From Dugong dugon (taxonomy: Eukaryota > Chordata > Mammalia > Sirenia > Dugongidae): DNA of 64,000 nt. Shown one piece after another: positions 1 through 11,407 of this stretch (positions within the stretch are counted from its first letter, which is position 1; each line of letters opens with the position of its first letter). The position numbers and the translations under genes were made by a program. Location: NCBI GenBank assembly GCA_030035585.1, contig CM057477.1, forward strand, positions 59,005,447 to 59,069,446. Reading direction: 5' to 3'. Under the pieces are notes generated by a model, which worked only from the letters and a program-made list of their open reading frames with translations, was not told the DNA's origin and did not search any database.

Positions 1-136
1 ACTGGACTCAGTCTGGTGGAGGCTGTGGTAGTTGTGGTCCATTAGTCCTTTGGATTAATCTTTCCCTTGTATCTTGTTTTCTTCATTCTCCCTTGCTCCC
101 GAAGAGGTGAGACCAGTGGAGTATCTCAGATGGCTA
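1..136 (-). repeat. Proboscidean LINE 3' UTR fragment, reverse
   Basis: Read in reverse, this resembles the start of the unit at 25180 and 36470 (the cttcattctccc.ttgctcc and tctcagatggct landmarks). It is cut by the window edge. Confidence 0.5.
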
Positions 137-237
137 CAACTACCTTTTTGTATATTTTATATTGACATTGTTGAGAATATCAGTGAATCCATGGACTCAG
201 AGGTTTAATGAGTTCCAATTAAGAGAGTGAATTACAT

Positions 238-422
238 CAATGGTTCTCTAAGTATGGTTCTGGACCAGCAGCAGCAGCCTCACCTGGGAATCCGTTAGAA
301 ATGCAGATTTTCAAGCCCTCCCCCAGACCTAATGAATCAGAAGCTCTGGCATTGGGGTCCGACTACTCTGTGTTTTACAAGTCCTCCGGGTGATTCGGAT
401 GCTCACTCAAGTTTGAGCACTG
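238..422 (-). mobile_element. MER5A (hAT-Charlie non-autonomous DNA transposon)
   Basis: Both ends resemble the MER5A terminal inverted repeat (caatggttctct... and ...agtttgagcactg) over about 185 bp. The interior matches MER5A (caccTGGGAAtccgttagaaatgcag; ccagacctaatgaatcagaa). Confidence 0.85.
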
Positions 423-919
423 ATTTATTAAACAGTAATTAAAATGCTGGAACTTAAATTGTCGTTACATGGCCAATGGGAGCACACTTTGAGTTGGGCT
501 TTACTCCAGACGATTTATAAAACATCTTTGATTTCTGGGAACAACAAAGTAGTCCAGACGCAAAGATGACTGTTTTTCTTCCCTAAGACATTCAATCTGA
601 TATCCTCCAAGGAGTCCTTCTTCCATTTAGTGAAATTAGAACACAAAATCCTAATGCTAGCGAAACTCCTAGGTATTGGGGATGATCCAAAGAGCAGCTG
701 CTGATGTTGGATCACATTTAATGAGAGAGCTTCAAGGTTCTGTGTTCACACTAATTTGTTTTCCATTTAACATATTAAGTCACTGTACTCTACTTTACTT
801 ACAGCATGAGGTTTTACTGACCACTAAACTTTTCTACTATGTTGACAATGTAGAGCTTAATCTCTTTGTTTCTTTTTCATGCAAAGTCACCCAAATTCTT
901 AATGTTTAAAACATTATTA

Positions 920-1300
920 AGGAAACCAAGTCCTGATACATGCTACAACATGGATGAACCTTGAAAACATTGTACCAAATGAAGTAATTCAATCACAAAA
1001 GGACAAATATTGTATGATCCCACTTATATGAAATATCTAGAACAGGCAAGTGTATAGAGACTAAAGTTTATTAGTGGTTATCGGGGGTAGGTGGAGGGAG
1101 GGGGAAAGGAAGGCACAAAGCTTAGGGGGCACTGAGCTTCTGTTAAGGGTGATGGGAAAATCTGGGAACAGTTAATGGTGATGGTTGAACAACATGATGA
1201 ACATAATTAATGTCACTGAACTGTACATGTGAGGATTGTAGAAATGGCAAATGTTTTGTTACCAATATATTCACCAAGATAAAAAAATTTTATTGGTGCA
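920..1300 (+). mobile_element. L1 3'-end fragment (old L1M type)
   Basis: Recognisable L1M landmarks: gatacatgctacaacatggatg, then ccttgaaaacattg, then gacaaatattgtatgatccc and a gtggttatcggggg stretch, ending in an A/T-rich tail. Confidence 0.75.
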
Positions 1301-1429
1301 AAAAAGTTATTAAGTTAGACTAGATTTTCTTCTCAAAAGGTCATCCTTTTGGCAAGTATTTCAAGAGGATGAAACCATCATTTAGGGAGAAATGGAAGTA
1401 GATTTACAGTGAGTTTGTCTCCCCAGCTC

Positions 1430-2740
1430 GGAGCAGAGTGGGGCAGGGCAGGATCCTGAGGAGTGTTGCTTCCACAATTCTGGGAATCTCCATCACTGAT
1501 CTGTTTTTTATTATCAAAAACATATCACTGCCTTATTTGTATTTCGTTGTAGTTAGTATGATCATCTAGAAGTTTTCTCAACAGGACATTCTGGTAAATG
1601 GTGCTCTCAGAAGGGAATTTTGCATTCTTCTGTCTACATACACAATATCGGTTGTGTGGCAGCCTAGCTTATGTGTTTGTGCATTTATGTATTCCTACTT
1701 GTGTGAGCACCTGTGCTGGAACACAGGGACGCATGACATAATCCCATGGGAATGCACAAAACAGTGCTGTGGGATTTTGGAAGATTGAGAACCCACTGTT
1801 TAGTCCTCAGGAAGCCATGATTTACTGCTTCACACATACAGGAATGTTCTCCATCCCCAACTCAAGGCCAACTCAAAACCAAACCAGATGTTCATCTACT
1901 ATGGCCGGTGGGGTGTCCCCTCGGTAGTGAGGATGAGGCAACGTGGAGGTGGGGACAGGGAAGGACAAATGAGAGTCCAGACGGAATTTGGCCCATTCTG
2001 AAGAGTTTTAGACCCCTTCATATCTTCTTTTGTTGTTGGAAGTGGTGGATTTAACTCTTGCATTAATAAACTAAGTTAGTTTTATCGTATTTTAGTGATA
2101 TTAGGCTATGTATTTGAACTAGGTTGTCTTTATCTGAAAAACAGTTTTGGAAGGGTTAACTAACACCATTTATAAAATAATCAAGCACAGGGGTTAACCT
2201 TCCACTGCAGCGCAAGGGAGAAATTACATTTGCTTTCCACACATAATTGCAAAGCCAATTTCTCCACTTACGAGTGTTGGAGATATACAACAGTGCAGAG
2301 AATGCAGCTGGAAACTTGGAGAGAATGAGGAAAATGCACTTATCCTCGGAAAGGAGAGTTAGATTCAAATTTGCCAGAAAAACGACACTCTGGGTGATCT
2401 TTGGAAACGCAACATCTCTGGGTCTCAGCTTCTTGATTTACTAGGACTGCTAAAAATTCACTTTTCCCTAACTCACTAACAATGTAGAGCTAAATGTATG
2501 AAACAGATTTGAGTTTTTGGAAGGCAATGCGAAAACAAAGTCTTTTTGTGTCACTCTTTTGATTTGCTCCTATATCCGTAAATAAATTTGCCAAAGTAAC
2601 ATTTGTTTTACATTTGTAGAACACTTAACAGCTTATAAAATATGTTTACATTGAATTAAATGTTCCCAAAGCTGAAGAAGTCAGGTTGCTTTTCTAATCT
2701 TATACATAAGGAAACTGAGGCTTAGAAAGTTTCCATGTGT
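1430..2740. other. Upstream intergenic DNA with nothing recognised
   Basis: No gene and no repeat that I can name. The short ORFs have no supporting splice or codon evidence. Confidence 0.5.
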
Positions 2741-2744
2741 GGAG

Positions 2745-2825
2745 TATTCATTCATTCACTCGTTCATTCATTCATTCAACAAATGCATATTAAGTATTTA
2801 CCATGTGCCAGGCACTAGGGAACAA
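2745..2825 (+). repeat. (CATT)n run and MIR/L2-like fragment
   Basis: ATTC repeats are followed by aacaaatgcatattaagtatttaccatgtgccaggcact, the common MIR/L2-type end. The DNA from here to 3300 shows nothing else. Confidence 0.5.
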
Positions 2826-3299
2826 AAGCAACTGTGACACGTTTCACAATTTGCATAGCTGGTTTGGGGTGCAAAGAAAATGCTCATTTCTAGCATTTGA
2901 AATTCTTTTCTCCTCTGAGACACTAGGATGTTACACAGGGCTATGGAATAGGTATAAACTCACGTTCCCCTTCCTCCCTATGAAGTCTGCGGCTTGAACG
3001 CCTCAAACATTCCTCACCTGTAGCCAAGTTAGTTAAATGGTCTTTGAAGGCAGTAGGTATGGGGAGGGAGCTGGCAACCATGCCGGAGAGAGCAGAGAAT
3101 GAGGGACAGAACCTGATCCCTGGGCATGGCCTTCCGGGGAAAGTTCTCTTCTCTTTCTGCTCCCCAGATGGTGGCAGCAGAAAGTTGTGGAGCCTGACTG
3201 CAGGGAAACTTCTGTTTCGATGCTGCCCCAGACCTGCTGTGGAATGTTTCAATTTAAAAATCACATTAAAGTGCTTTTCTTTAAGAGTTAAAAGTTAAA

Positions 3300-3870
3300 C
3301 ACACAACTACTCTATAATCTAGCCTTTCTACCCTTAGGTATTTACCCAAGAGAAACTAAAGCGTATGCCCATATGAAGACTTGTACATGAATGTTCATGA
3401 CAGCTTTCTTCGTAATAGCTCAAAATTGGAAACAACCCAAATGCCCATCAGTAGGTGAATGGATAAACAGATAGTGGTATACCTGTCTATACAATGAAAT
3501 ATCATTCAGCAATAAACAAGAATGAACTACTGATGCACGCAACGAAGTAGATGAATCTCAAAATAATTATACACCATGAAAGGAACCAGACAAAAGGAGA
3601 GTATGTACTATCTGATTCCATTTATATAAAACTCTAAAAATGCAAACTAATTTATGGTGACAGAAAATGGGTCAGTGAGTGCCTGGGAATGGGGTGGGGA
3701 TATCTGTGGGTGGGAAGGAGGGATTACAATTGGGCATGAAGAAACCTGTGGGGGTAGGGGATGGATATATTCATGTATGTGACCATATGTCAAAATTTAC
3801 CAAATTGTACACTTTAAATTTATGCATTTTTAAATGTCAATTATGTTAAGATAGAGCTGTAAAAAAATTC
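3300..3870 (+). mobile_element. L1 3'-end fragment (old L1M type)
   Basis: Contains the ORF2-end and 3' UTR landmarks of old L1s: aatggataaacagatagtggtatacc, an aatatcattcagcaataaa stretch, then tgtacactttaaatt near the end. Confidence 0.8.
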
Positions 3871-4086
3871 ATGCTGAGGTATTTTTCTTTCTTAAAGAGG
3901 ACCTTGGCTTCTTTGCTGTGACTTCATATACTCAGCTTTCAGAGTCGCAGCTGAGCGGTCTACTAGGAGGGCCCTTAACTGCAGAATATTCTGCGAGATT
4001 CATCCCCTCGTTTATTATAAATCACTAGTGGTCCCTGCTTGGAAGCAGGCACGGTGCCAGAGGCAGGAATGCTAGGTGAGAGGGAG

Positions 4087-4835
4087 GTAATTCGGGGTTG
4101 TGGAAAGGGACCAACTTGGGGAGTCAGACAGACATAAAGCAAAGCCCCATCTCCTGTTAGCTGGGTAATGTGTGGCAGACTGTCATGGATTGAATTGTGT
4201 CCCCCCAAAAATGTGTTTCAATCTCTCTAGGCCATGATTCCCAGTATTGTGTGATTGTCCACCATTTTGTCATCTGATGTGATTTTCCTATGTGTTGTAA
4301 ATCCTATCTCTGATATTAATGAGATGGGATTAGTGGGTTTAGATGGGATTAATGAGGCAGGACTCATTCTACAAGATTAGATTGTGTCTTAAACCAATCT
4401 CTTTTGAGATATAAAAGACAGAAGCGAGCAGAGAGACTGGGGGTACTTTATACCACCAAGAAAGCAGCGCTGAGAGAAGAGCCTATCGTTTGGACCCCAG
4501 GGTTCCTGCACAGAGAAGCTCCTAGTCCAGGAGAAGGTCAATGACAAGGATCTTCCTCCAGAGCCAACAGGGAGAGAAAGCCTTCTCCTGGAGCTGGCGC
4601 CCCAGATTGGGACTTCTGGCCTACTAGACTGTGAGAGAATAAATTGCTCTTTGATAAAGCCATCCACTTGTGGTGTTTCTCTTATAGTAGCACTAGATGA
4701 CTAAGACATGGACTATTGTCTTTTTGAACCTCAGTTTCCTCATTTGGTAAATGGAGAGTCTACTGTTGACCTCATGGGATCATCAGGAGGGCAGAATGAG
4801 AGGATATAAAGTGCCTGGTACATATCGGGTGATAG
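4087..4835 (+). repeat. MIR split by an LTR
   Basis: MIR sequence at about 4087-4180 (cccatctcctgttagctggg) resumes at 4709-4835 (cctcagtttcctcatttgg..., then aagtgcctggtacat) on the far side of the LTR at 4181-4708. Confidence 0.65.
4181..4708 (+). mobile_element. Solo MaLR-like LTR
   Basis: Starts tgtcatggattgaattgtgt and ends gatgactaagaca (TG...CA). It contains a tataaaag box near 4411 and gagagaataaatt before the end. Seven related copies occur in the window. The ends match the ERVL-MaLR (MLT/MST) plan; the body looks lineage-specific. No internal retroviral region is present. Confidence 0.8.
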
Positions 4836-4984
4836 GGCTGCTTCTCTTCTCTCCTACACACTGTGCCAGAGACAACTGTTTGCCAGAGAAATGCCAGGCT
4901 TTCCTGGGAGTTTTTAGGATGGTTAAAGCAGTGGCATTTTGGCTTGAAGATGATGGTTTTGCGGGTCTGAAAGTGATGGTGTGT

Positions 4985-5860
4985 GCTTGCTCTTTTTTTT
5001 TTTTTTTTAAATTTTTATTTTTTTAAAATTCACATAACGTAAAATTCACCACTGTAGCCATTTTAAAGTGTACAATTCACTAGTTTTTAGTATACGCACA
5101 TTGTTGTGCAACCATCACCATATCTAATTCCAGAACATTTTATCACCCCCAGAGAAACTCCATACCCATTAGTAGTCACTGCCGTTCTCCTTCCCTCAGG
5201 CCCTGGACACCACTAATCTGTTTTCTGTCTTTATGGATTTGCCTATTGTGCACATTTTATATAAATGGAGTTTACAATATGTTTTCAAGGCTCATCTATG
5301 TTTTAGCATGTATCAGTACTTCATATTTTTATGGTTAAATAAATTCTATTGAATGGATATACTATATTTTGTTTATCATTCATCGGTTAACAGGCAATTG
5401 GGTTGTTTCCCAAATACGAATGTTTGTGTATAAGTTTTTTCTGTGAACGTATGTTTTTAATTCTCTTGGGTATATACCTAGGAGTAGAATTGCTGGACCG
5501 TATGATAACTCTATATTTAACTTTTTGAGGAAATGCCAAACTGTTTTCCACAGTGGCTGCAATATTCTAAAGTCCCACCAGCAATGTTTGGGGGTTTCCA
5601 TTTCTCCCCATCCTTGCCAACAGTTGTTATTTTTCTTTTCTTTTTTTGTTCTGAGTACAGTATCTTAGCGGGTGTGAAATGTGTCTCATTGTGGTTTTGA
5701 TTTGCATTTTTCTGATAACTAGTGATGTTGAACATCTTTTAATGTGCTTACTGGCCACTTGTGTATCTTCTTTGGAAAAATGTCTATTTATGTCCTTTGC
5801 CTATTTTGTAATTGGCTCACTAATCTTTTTTTTTGTTGAGTTGTAAGAATTGTGTGCTTG
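4985..5860 (-). mobile_element. L1 3'-end fragment, reverse
   Basis: A T-run then cacataacgtaaaattcacc begins the reversed 3' UTR. It continues through the reversed ORF2 end (aggagtagaattgctggacc; gaggaaatgccaaactgttt). Confidence 0.85.
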
Positions 5861-6376
5861 CTTTTGAAAACTGAAATAGAATAGAGCTTATGAATAGAAG
5901 ATCTTCATTCATAGGGAAGGCAAAGTGCATAGCTGCTCTTGCTTAAAAAAAATATTATCAAGTAAATACAACAAAGTGCATAAATCTTAAGCATACAATT
6001 CGATTAGTTTGACAAATGTATATACCCGTGTATCCATTACCCAAATCAACATATAGAACATTTCCATCAGCCCTGAAAGTTCCCCTGGGCTCCTTTCCAA
6101 TGGGGGTGTGCCTCTTCCCAGAGGCAGCCATTGAGCTGACTTGTGGGTCCATAGATTAATTTTACCTATTCAAGGACTTCAAATAAGTGGAATCATATAG
6201 TCTGCATTTGTATGGGTTTTCTATTTGTTGTTGTAACAAATTACTATAAACTTGGTGGCTTAAAACAACACAAATTTATTATCTTACAGATCTGTAGGTC
6301 AGAATTCTGACATGGGTCTCACTGGGTTCAAATCAAGGTGTTGGCAGGGCTGTGTTCCTTTTTGGAGGCTCTAGGG

Positions 6377-6565
6377 TGCCCTGGTGGCACAGTGGTTAAG
6401 ACCTACGACTGCTAACCTAAAGGTCAGCAGTTCGAATCCACCAGCCGCTCCTTGAAAACCCTATGGGGCAGTTCTTCCCTGTTCTATAGGGTCACTGTGA
6501 GCCAGAATTGACTCTACAGCACAACAGATGTGGAGGTGTGGTTTTTTTTTTTTTTTTTTTTTTTT
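6377..6565 (+). mobile_element. AfroSINE with poly(T) tail
   Basis: tRNA-like head (ccctggtggcacagtggtta; cagttcgaatcc), the ccctatggggcag body and tail gggtcactgtgagc. It ends in a run of about 25 T. Confidence 0.85.
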
Positions 6566-6809
6566 AGGGAAAGTTGTTTCTTTACCTTTTCCAACTTGTA
6601 GAGGTCTCCCACATTCCTTGACTCGTGGCCCCCTTCTTCTGTCTTTAAAGTCAGCAGCACTGCATTTCTCTGACCCTTCTTTCATAGTCACATCTTTGTC
6701 TGACCATAGCTAAGAAACGTTTTCTACTTTTAAGGACTCGTGATTAGATTGGGCCCACCTGGACAGCCTAGGTTACTCTATTTCAATGCCCTTAACCTCG
6801 ATCACATTT

Positions 6810-7022
6810 GAGTCCCTGGGTGGCATAAATAGTTAAGTGCTTGAGGACTAGCAGAAAAACTGGTGGTTCAAACCCATCCAGAGGCACCTCGGAAGACAGG
6901 GCTAGCAATCTGCTTCCAAAAGGTCACAGTCTTAAAAACTCTATGGGGCAGTTCTACTCTGCACACACGGGGCCACGATGAGTCAGGCTCAGTGGCAACT
7001 AAATAAGTAACAACAACAACCA
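6810..7022 (+). mobile_element. AfroSINE ('ctgggtggc' subtype)
   Basis: Starts gagtccctgggtggcataaa and passes through catccagaggcacctcggaa to a caactaa..caacaacaac tail. A duplicated ccttaa..atcacat target flanks it. Confidence 0.8.
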
Positions 7023-7856
7023 CCTTAATCACATCCGTAAAGCCTTTTTGCCATCTAAGGTAACATATTCACGGGTTCCAGGGATTATGATCTGGATGTT
7101 TTTGGGGAGACCATTATTCTGCCCACTGCATTACTCATTTGTGTCTGGCATCTTTTGCAAAACTTGATGTTCCTGAGATTCATCCATGATGTGTGTGTTA
7201 GTACTCTGTTCCTTTCTATTGCTGAGCAATGTTCCATTGTAGGAATATACTATAGTTTGTGTGTCCATTCTCCTGTTGATGGACATTTGAGCTGTTTCTA
7301 GTTTTTGGCTGTTACGAATAAACATTCATTCTGTTATTGTTTTTCATTTATCTTGGGTAAATATGTAGAATTGCTAGATCATAGGGTAATTGTATCTTTG
7401 ACTTTTCATATTTATTGGCCATTCGTATATGTTCTTTTGTGAGATGTCTGTTCAAGTGTTTTGCCCATTTTTTGTTTTTACAAGGTTATTTGCCTTTTTA
7501 TTATTGGTTTGTACATGGTCTTTCTACATTCTGGAAACAAGTCCTTTGTCAGGGATATATATTGCAATATTTTCTTCCAGTCTGTGGCTTGTCTTTTCCT
7601 TTTCTTAATAGTGTCTTTAGGTGAACAAAAGTTTTTAATTTTGATGAAGTTTGATTTCTTAATATTTTTACAATTAATGCCTCTTTTATTCTATCTAAAA
7701 TATTCTTCCATATATCAAGATCATGAGGCTATTCCCCTGTGGGTTTTTTTTTTTTCTGGAAGATTTATAGTTTTAGCTTTTGCATTTAGGTTTATGATCT
7801 ATCTCACATTAGCATATTAGTTCTCTTCTTTTTTTGTGGGATGTATAGTAGAGGTG

Positions 7857-8059
7857 GGAGCTCTGGTGGTGCAATGGTTAAATAGTTGGCTGCTAACCAA
7901 AAGGTTAGTTATTTGAACCCACCAGCAGCTCCGTAGGAGAAAAGACCTGACAACACTTCCATAAAGATTACAGCACTGGAAACTCTGTGGGGCAGTTCTA
8001 CTTTGTCCTATAGGGTTGCTATGAGTTGGAATTGACTCAATGGCACACAGCAACAACAC
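7857..8059 (+). mobile_element. AfroSINE with about 10-bp target-site duplication
   Basis: Body from gagctctggtggtgcaatgg to agcaacaacac. Target duplications agtagaggtg (7848) and agtagaggcg (8060) flank it. Confidence 0.85.
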
Positions 8060-8339
8060 AGTAGAGGCGACAGTAAATTTTTTAGCTGTACAGATATCCA
8101 GTTATTCTAGCACCATTTGTTGAAAAGACTTTTCTTATGAATTGTATGGGTACTTTGTTTTAAGAAATTAACCAAATATATGTGGCTCTATTTCTGGACT
8201 CTATTGTGTTCCACTGGTCGATTTATCAAACTTTTGCCAAAACCACACTGTTTTAACGATTGTAACTTAATAGTAAGTCATGTAATCAGGTAGTGTAAGC
8301 CCTCCAACTTTATTTTTCTTTAAGATTATCTTGGTCATT

Positions 8340-9430
8340 GAGTCAATTTTGGGCTTAGATCACTGCAACACAACTCAGACTGGCTTAAGCAATAAGGAAA
8401 TGACTATCTCTCAAACCTACAAGTCCAGGAGAGATTCTTGTTAAGGTATGAATCAGTCAGGGTTAGGTTCAAGTGTAAGGGTCAGAAACCCCTCACACAG
8501 TGACTTATAGAAGACAGAATTTTCTTTTGTCTTTCTGTCATGTAGGTATTGGTACTTCAGGGTTGGTTGATATGGCGGCTCCATGATATCAGGGATCCTG
8601 GATTCTACTATCTTTTTGCTGCCATCCTCAGTAAGTGGCTTCCACCTCATAGTGAGATATTTAGCCTCATGCCTGGCTTTCATCCAACAGGAAGAAGCAA
8701 AGGCAAGGATACCTGCCGCCTTCCCTTAAAGATACTTTCCAGAGGTTTTGTAGGATACCTCTGCCTACATCCTATTGTCTAGTATTTAGTGAGGCCGGGG
8801 GATATAGTCTTTATTCCAAGAATCTATAGGACAAAGTATTTATTAATAAATACGAAGAAGAGATCTGATATTAAGAAACAACTGAATTTTCTCCCACCGA
8901 GTGTCTGCAGAGCAATACCAGGGAAAGGAGTCCTATAGGTGATGGATACAAGATACTCGAAGGAAAAAGTCAGACATGGAAATAAATATTTGGAAGCTAT
9001 TAAATGTTGTTAAAATCTTGCGAGGAGATGAGCTGGCCCAGGGAGAGTGTAGAATGAGAAGAAACGGCCAAAGGCAGATCTGTGGGGAACCACAGAGTTT
9101 AATGATTAGACAGAGAGAATTCAGCAGGGGCCGGAGAAGAAATGATGAAGTAGTTAGATGGATAATCAGAACAAGTTTTAAGGAGAGAGTGGCCAAAAAT
9201 GTACAGAGGACAGAGATGCCAGTTAAGATAAAGAGTTAGTCTTTAAAAAGGAAAAAACTTGTAATTGTCCTGTTTCAAAATCATAAGCTACCTCATGCCA
9301 TTTTCTGGAAGGAGACCTGTGTGACAGATAACCCAGAGTAAGCATGTTATGTTTAATGTACTTTCAGGGCTGGTGAGAAACACAGCCCCCCTGATGCCTC
9401 CCCAGTGAGGGACAAGGTCATACGTGAACA
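8340..9430. other. Intergenic, repeat remnants only
   Basis: The stretch near 8370-8440 (actggcttaagcaataagg) resembles an old interspersed repeat I cannot name with confidence. The rest shows nothing recognisable. Confidence 0.4.
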
Positions 9431-9970
9431 GTAAGCTACTGAGACAACTTGAATGAATCTCACGGACGTTACGTTAAGCAAAAGAAGCCAGACGTAAAAG
9501 GAAACACATAGTATAGTTTTAAGGAGTTCTAGAATAGGCAAAACTAATCCATGGTAACAGGACTCAGAATAAGGGTTACCTATGGGGTAGTATAAGGAGT
9601 CCTGGTGGTGCAGTGGTTAAGTGCTCGTCTGCTAATGGAAAGGTTCGCGGTTCGAACTCACTAGCCACTCTGCAGGAGAAAGATGTGGCAGTCTGCTTCT
9701 GTAAAGACATACAACCTTGGAAATCCTATGTCTACTCCATCCTGTAGGGTTGTTATGAGTTGGAATCGACTTGACGGTAACGGGTATGGGATGGTATTAA
9801 CAGGAAAGTGGGATAGGGACCCTTCTGGAGTGATGGTAATAGACTATATCTTCAATTGAATGGTAGTTACATAGCTGTGGGAATATGTAAATGTTGATCA
9901 AACTGTACACTCAAGACGTGTGTACTTTATTGTATATAAGTTATACTTAAAAAACTGTCCAAAAATGATA
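9430..9970 (+). mobile_element. L1 3'-end fragment interrupted by AfroSINE
   Basis: Landmarks: aatgaatctcacggacgtta, aagaagccagacgtaaaagg, then (after the SINE) gatcaaactgtacactcaag. The AfroSINE at 9596-9792 splits it. Confidence 0.7.
9596..9792 (+). mobile_element. AfroSINE
   Basis: Starts agtcctggtggtgcagtgg and ends ggaatcgacttgacggtaac. A tatgggg(t)agtat-like target flanks both sides. Confidence 0.85.
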
Positions 9971-10294
9971 AAATGTTAGCATATATGAATTCTGGGTGGT
10001 GGGTACACAGAGTGTTACTGCCTAATTCTCTATAAAACCAAACCAAATCAGCTTGAGTGATTCTTTAACTGAAAGTGGCCCTGAGTCATCACCGGAGAGC
10101 TAGGCTGGGGTGTGCACCACCCTGGGAAAGCTGCGTTTTGAAGACACCTCTGGGTACTAAAACCAAGCCAACCGGCCTTTCCATCACTACGCAACTGGCA
10201 AGACTTCATCTCTCGGCGCCTCGATTTCCTCACGCTCTGAGGCCAGCCTGCGGGTCACAGACCCTCGTGTCACTGTCCCATATAACTTTCTGCT

Positions 10295-10395
10295 ACGATG
10301 GCTATTGAGTACTTGAAATGTGGCTAGTGTCACTGAAGGACTGGATTTTTAACTTTTAAATTTTATTCAAGTTTAATTGTTTTAAATTTAAATAA
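10295..10395 (+). repeat. Ancient mammalian repeat fragment
   Basis: The words tggctattgagtacttgaaa and tgtggctagtgtcactgaag followed by an A/T-rich block recur in mammalian genomes. I do not name the family. Confidence 0.45.
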
Positions 10396-10784
10396 TGTGG
10401 TTAGGGCTAGGGCGTTCGTCTGGCTCAGCGGAGGGGAGTTATTCATGGCCACTGGGCACCAGCGCCAGGCCGCTGGGCAGTGTGGACACTGCGACGCGCG
10501 AGTTCAACGCGCTGTGTCTACACAACAATTTCTTCCACTAATAAACAGGAGTGGCAGGAACGCCCAGGACTCAGTTCAGGCCCTTGCGTTCGGGGTGGGA
10601 GCACTTAAGATACCTAAACTTGTGGATTCCATAGAGTTCTCTCCCTCTACCTCTGTGCCCCACCCTCTCTACTCTGCGCGCCCACAAGCCTGTAAGTCTG
10701 GGGTAAATGGAGATGGGGGGACGCACGGGAGACACCGATGAGAGTCCCTTCACGTCTCCGACGTCAGCCTTCCACAGCGCCGGC

Positions 10785-10935
10785 TGCTTTATTTCTCGCA
10801 GTAACTCCAGGAGGCTCAACAATTTCCTCGTCCATTTCACAGATGAAAAAAACGGAGGCTCGCGGAGGTTAAGCGCACACAGCGGTAAGCCGCGTAGCGG
10901 GAGCCGAACCGTGAACTCTTAGGCGCTCTGGTGGC
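10785..10935 (+). repeat. MIR SINE at the edge of the RGCC CpG island
   Basis: The 3' half of a MIR is recognisable: a cacagatgaaaa / ggaggctcgcggaggttaag stretch followed by the 'gggagccgaaccgtgaactctt' type end (broken here by mutations). Unlike most MIRs in the window it is rich in CpG, consistent with lying in unmethylated promoter DNA. Confidence 0.6.
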
Positions 10936-11064
10936 GCCTAACTGCGGCCAGGACACTGCCGTGGGTCGGGTTGTCAGGGCAGGGCGGAGAAAGTGGAGAG
11001 TAAATATTTGGGGCTATAACCTTGGCTTTGGCGACTCTTCGTCACTGCATTTCCTCGGCAGGCG

Positions 11065-11180
11065 CGTGGCGGGGGCGGGGCCTCGGGACAGGGGCGTCCC
11101 CGACTCCTGCGGTCCCGCCCCCGCCCCACCCCCGCCCGCGGCGCCGCGCGTATAAGACCGCGGGGCCGGCGGGTGGCAGG
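11065..11180 (+). promoter_or_regulatory. RGCC: RGCC core promoter: GC boxes and TATA-like element
   Basis: A TATAAGA element at 11151-11157 sits about 200 bp before the RGCC start codon. It is preceded by GC-box sequences: GGGGGCGGGG at 11071-11080 and several CCGCCCC-type repeats at 11115-11140. Spacing predicts transcription from around 11180. Confidence 0.65.
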
Positions 11181-11358
11181 CTGGTGAAGCAGCGGCGCCG
11201 GGATCTAGCTGCGCTCGGCGCGGGGACGCAGGACGCGGACGGAGCGGAGCGCGAGAGGAAGGGCGAGAGCCGAACAGCCCAGCTTCAGCCCGAGCGGCCG
11301 CCGGCCCCGGTCGGCACTTGCAGGACCGTCTGCCCCGCGCGCCGGGCCGAGCCGCACC
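11180..11358 (+). other. RGCC: RGCC 5' UTR (predicted)
   Basis: GC-rich leader of about 180 nt between the start site expected some 25-30 nt after the TATA-like box and the initiator ATG. It contains no ATG, so no upstream ORF. The exact start site is inferred, not observed. Confidence 0.6.
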
Positions 11359-11407
11359 ATGAAGCCGCCCGCCGCGCAGGGCAGCCCCGCGGCCGCCGCG
11401 GCCGCAG
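11359..11407 (+). CDS. RGCC: RGCC coding exon 1
   Basis: The ATG at 11359 has a good Kozak context (gccgcaccATGa) and is the first ATG after the predicted start site, with no upstream ATG in the predicted 5' UTR. The exon encodes residues 1-16 plus one base of codon 17. It ends at the consensus donor CAG|GTGAGT, with GT at 11408. Confidence 0.95.

Larger units (their letters stand above)
6211..7130 (-). mobile_element. MLT1 LTR (ERVL-MaLR), reverse, carrying two AfroSINEs
   Basis: Starts with the reversed MLT1 end (ttgttgttgtaacaaatt; gtggcttaaaacaacac) and finishes with aggtaacatattcacgggtt and ccattattctgcccactgca. AfroSINEs at 6377-6565 and 6810-7022 split it. Confidence 0.75.
5941..8340 (-). 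mobile_element. L1 fragment, reverse, interrupted by MLT1 and AfroSINEs
   Basis: Reversed L1 3' region at 5941-6210 resumes at 7131-7850 and 8060-8340 with reversed ORF2 C-terminal sequence (gctagatcatagggtaat; cttgtcttttccttttctt). The MLT1 at 6211-7130 and AfroSINEs at 6377, 6810 and 7857 were inserted later. Confidence 0.8.
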
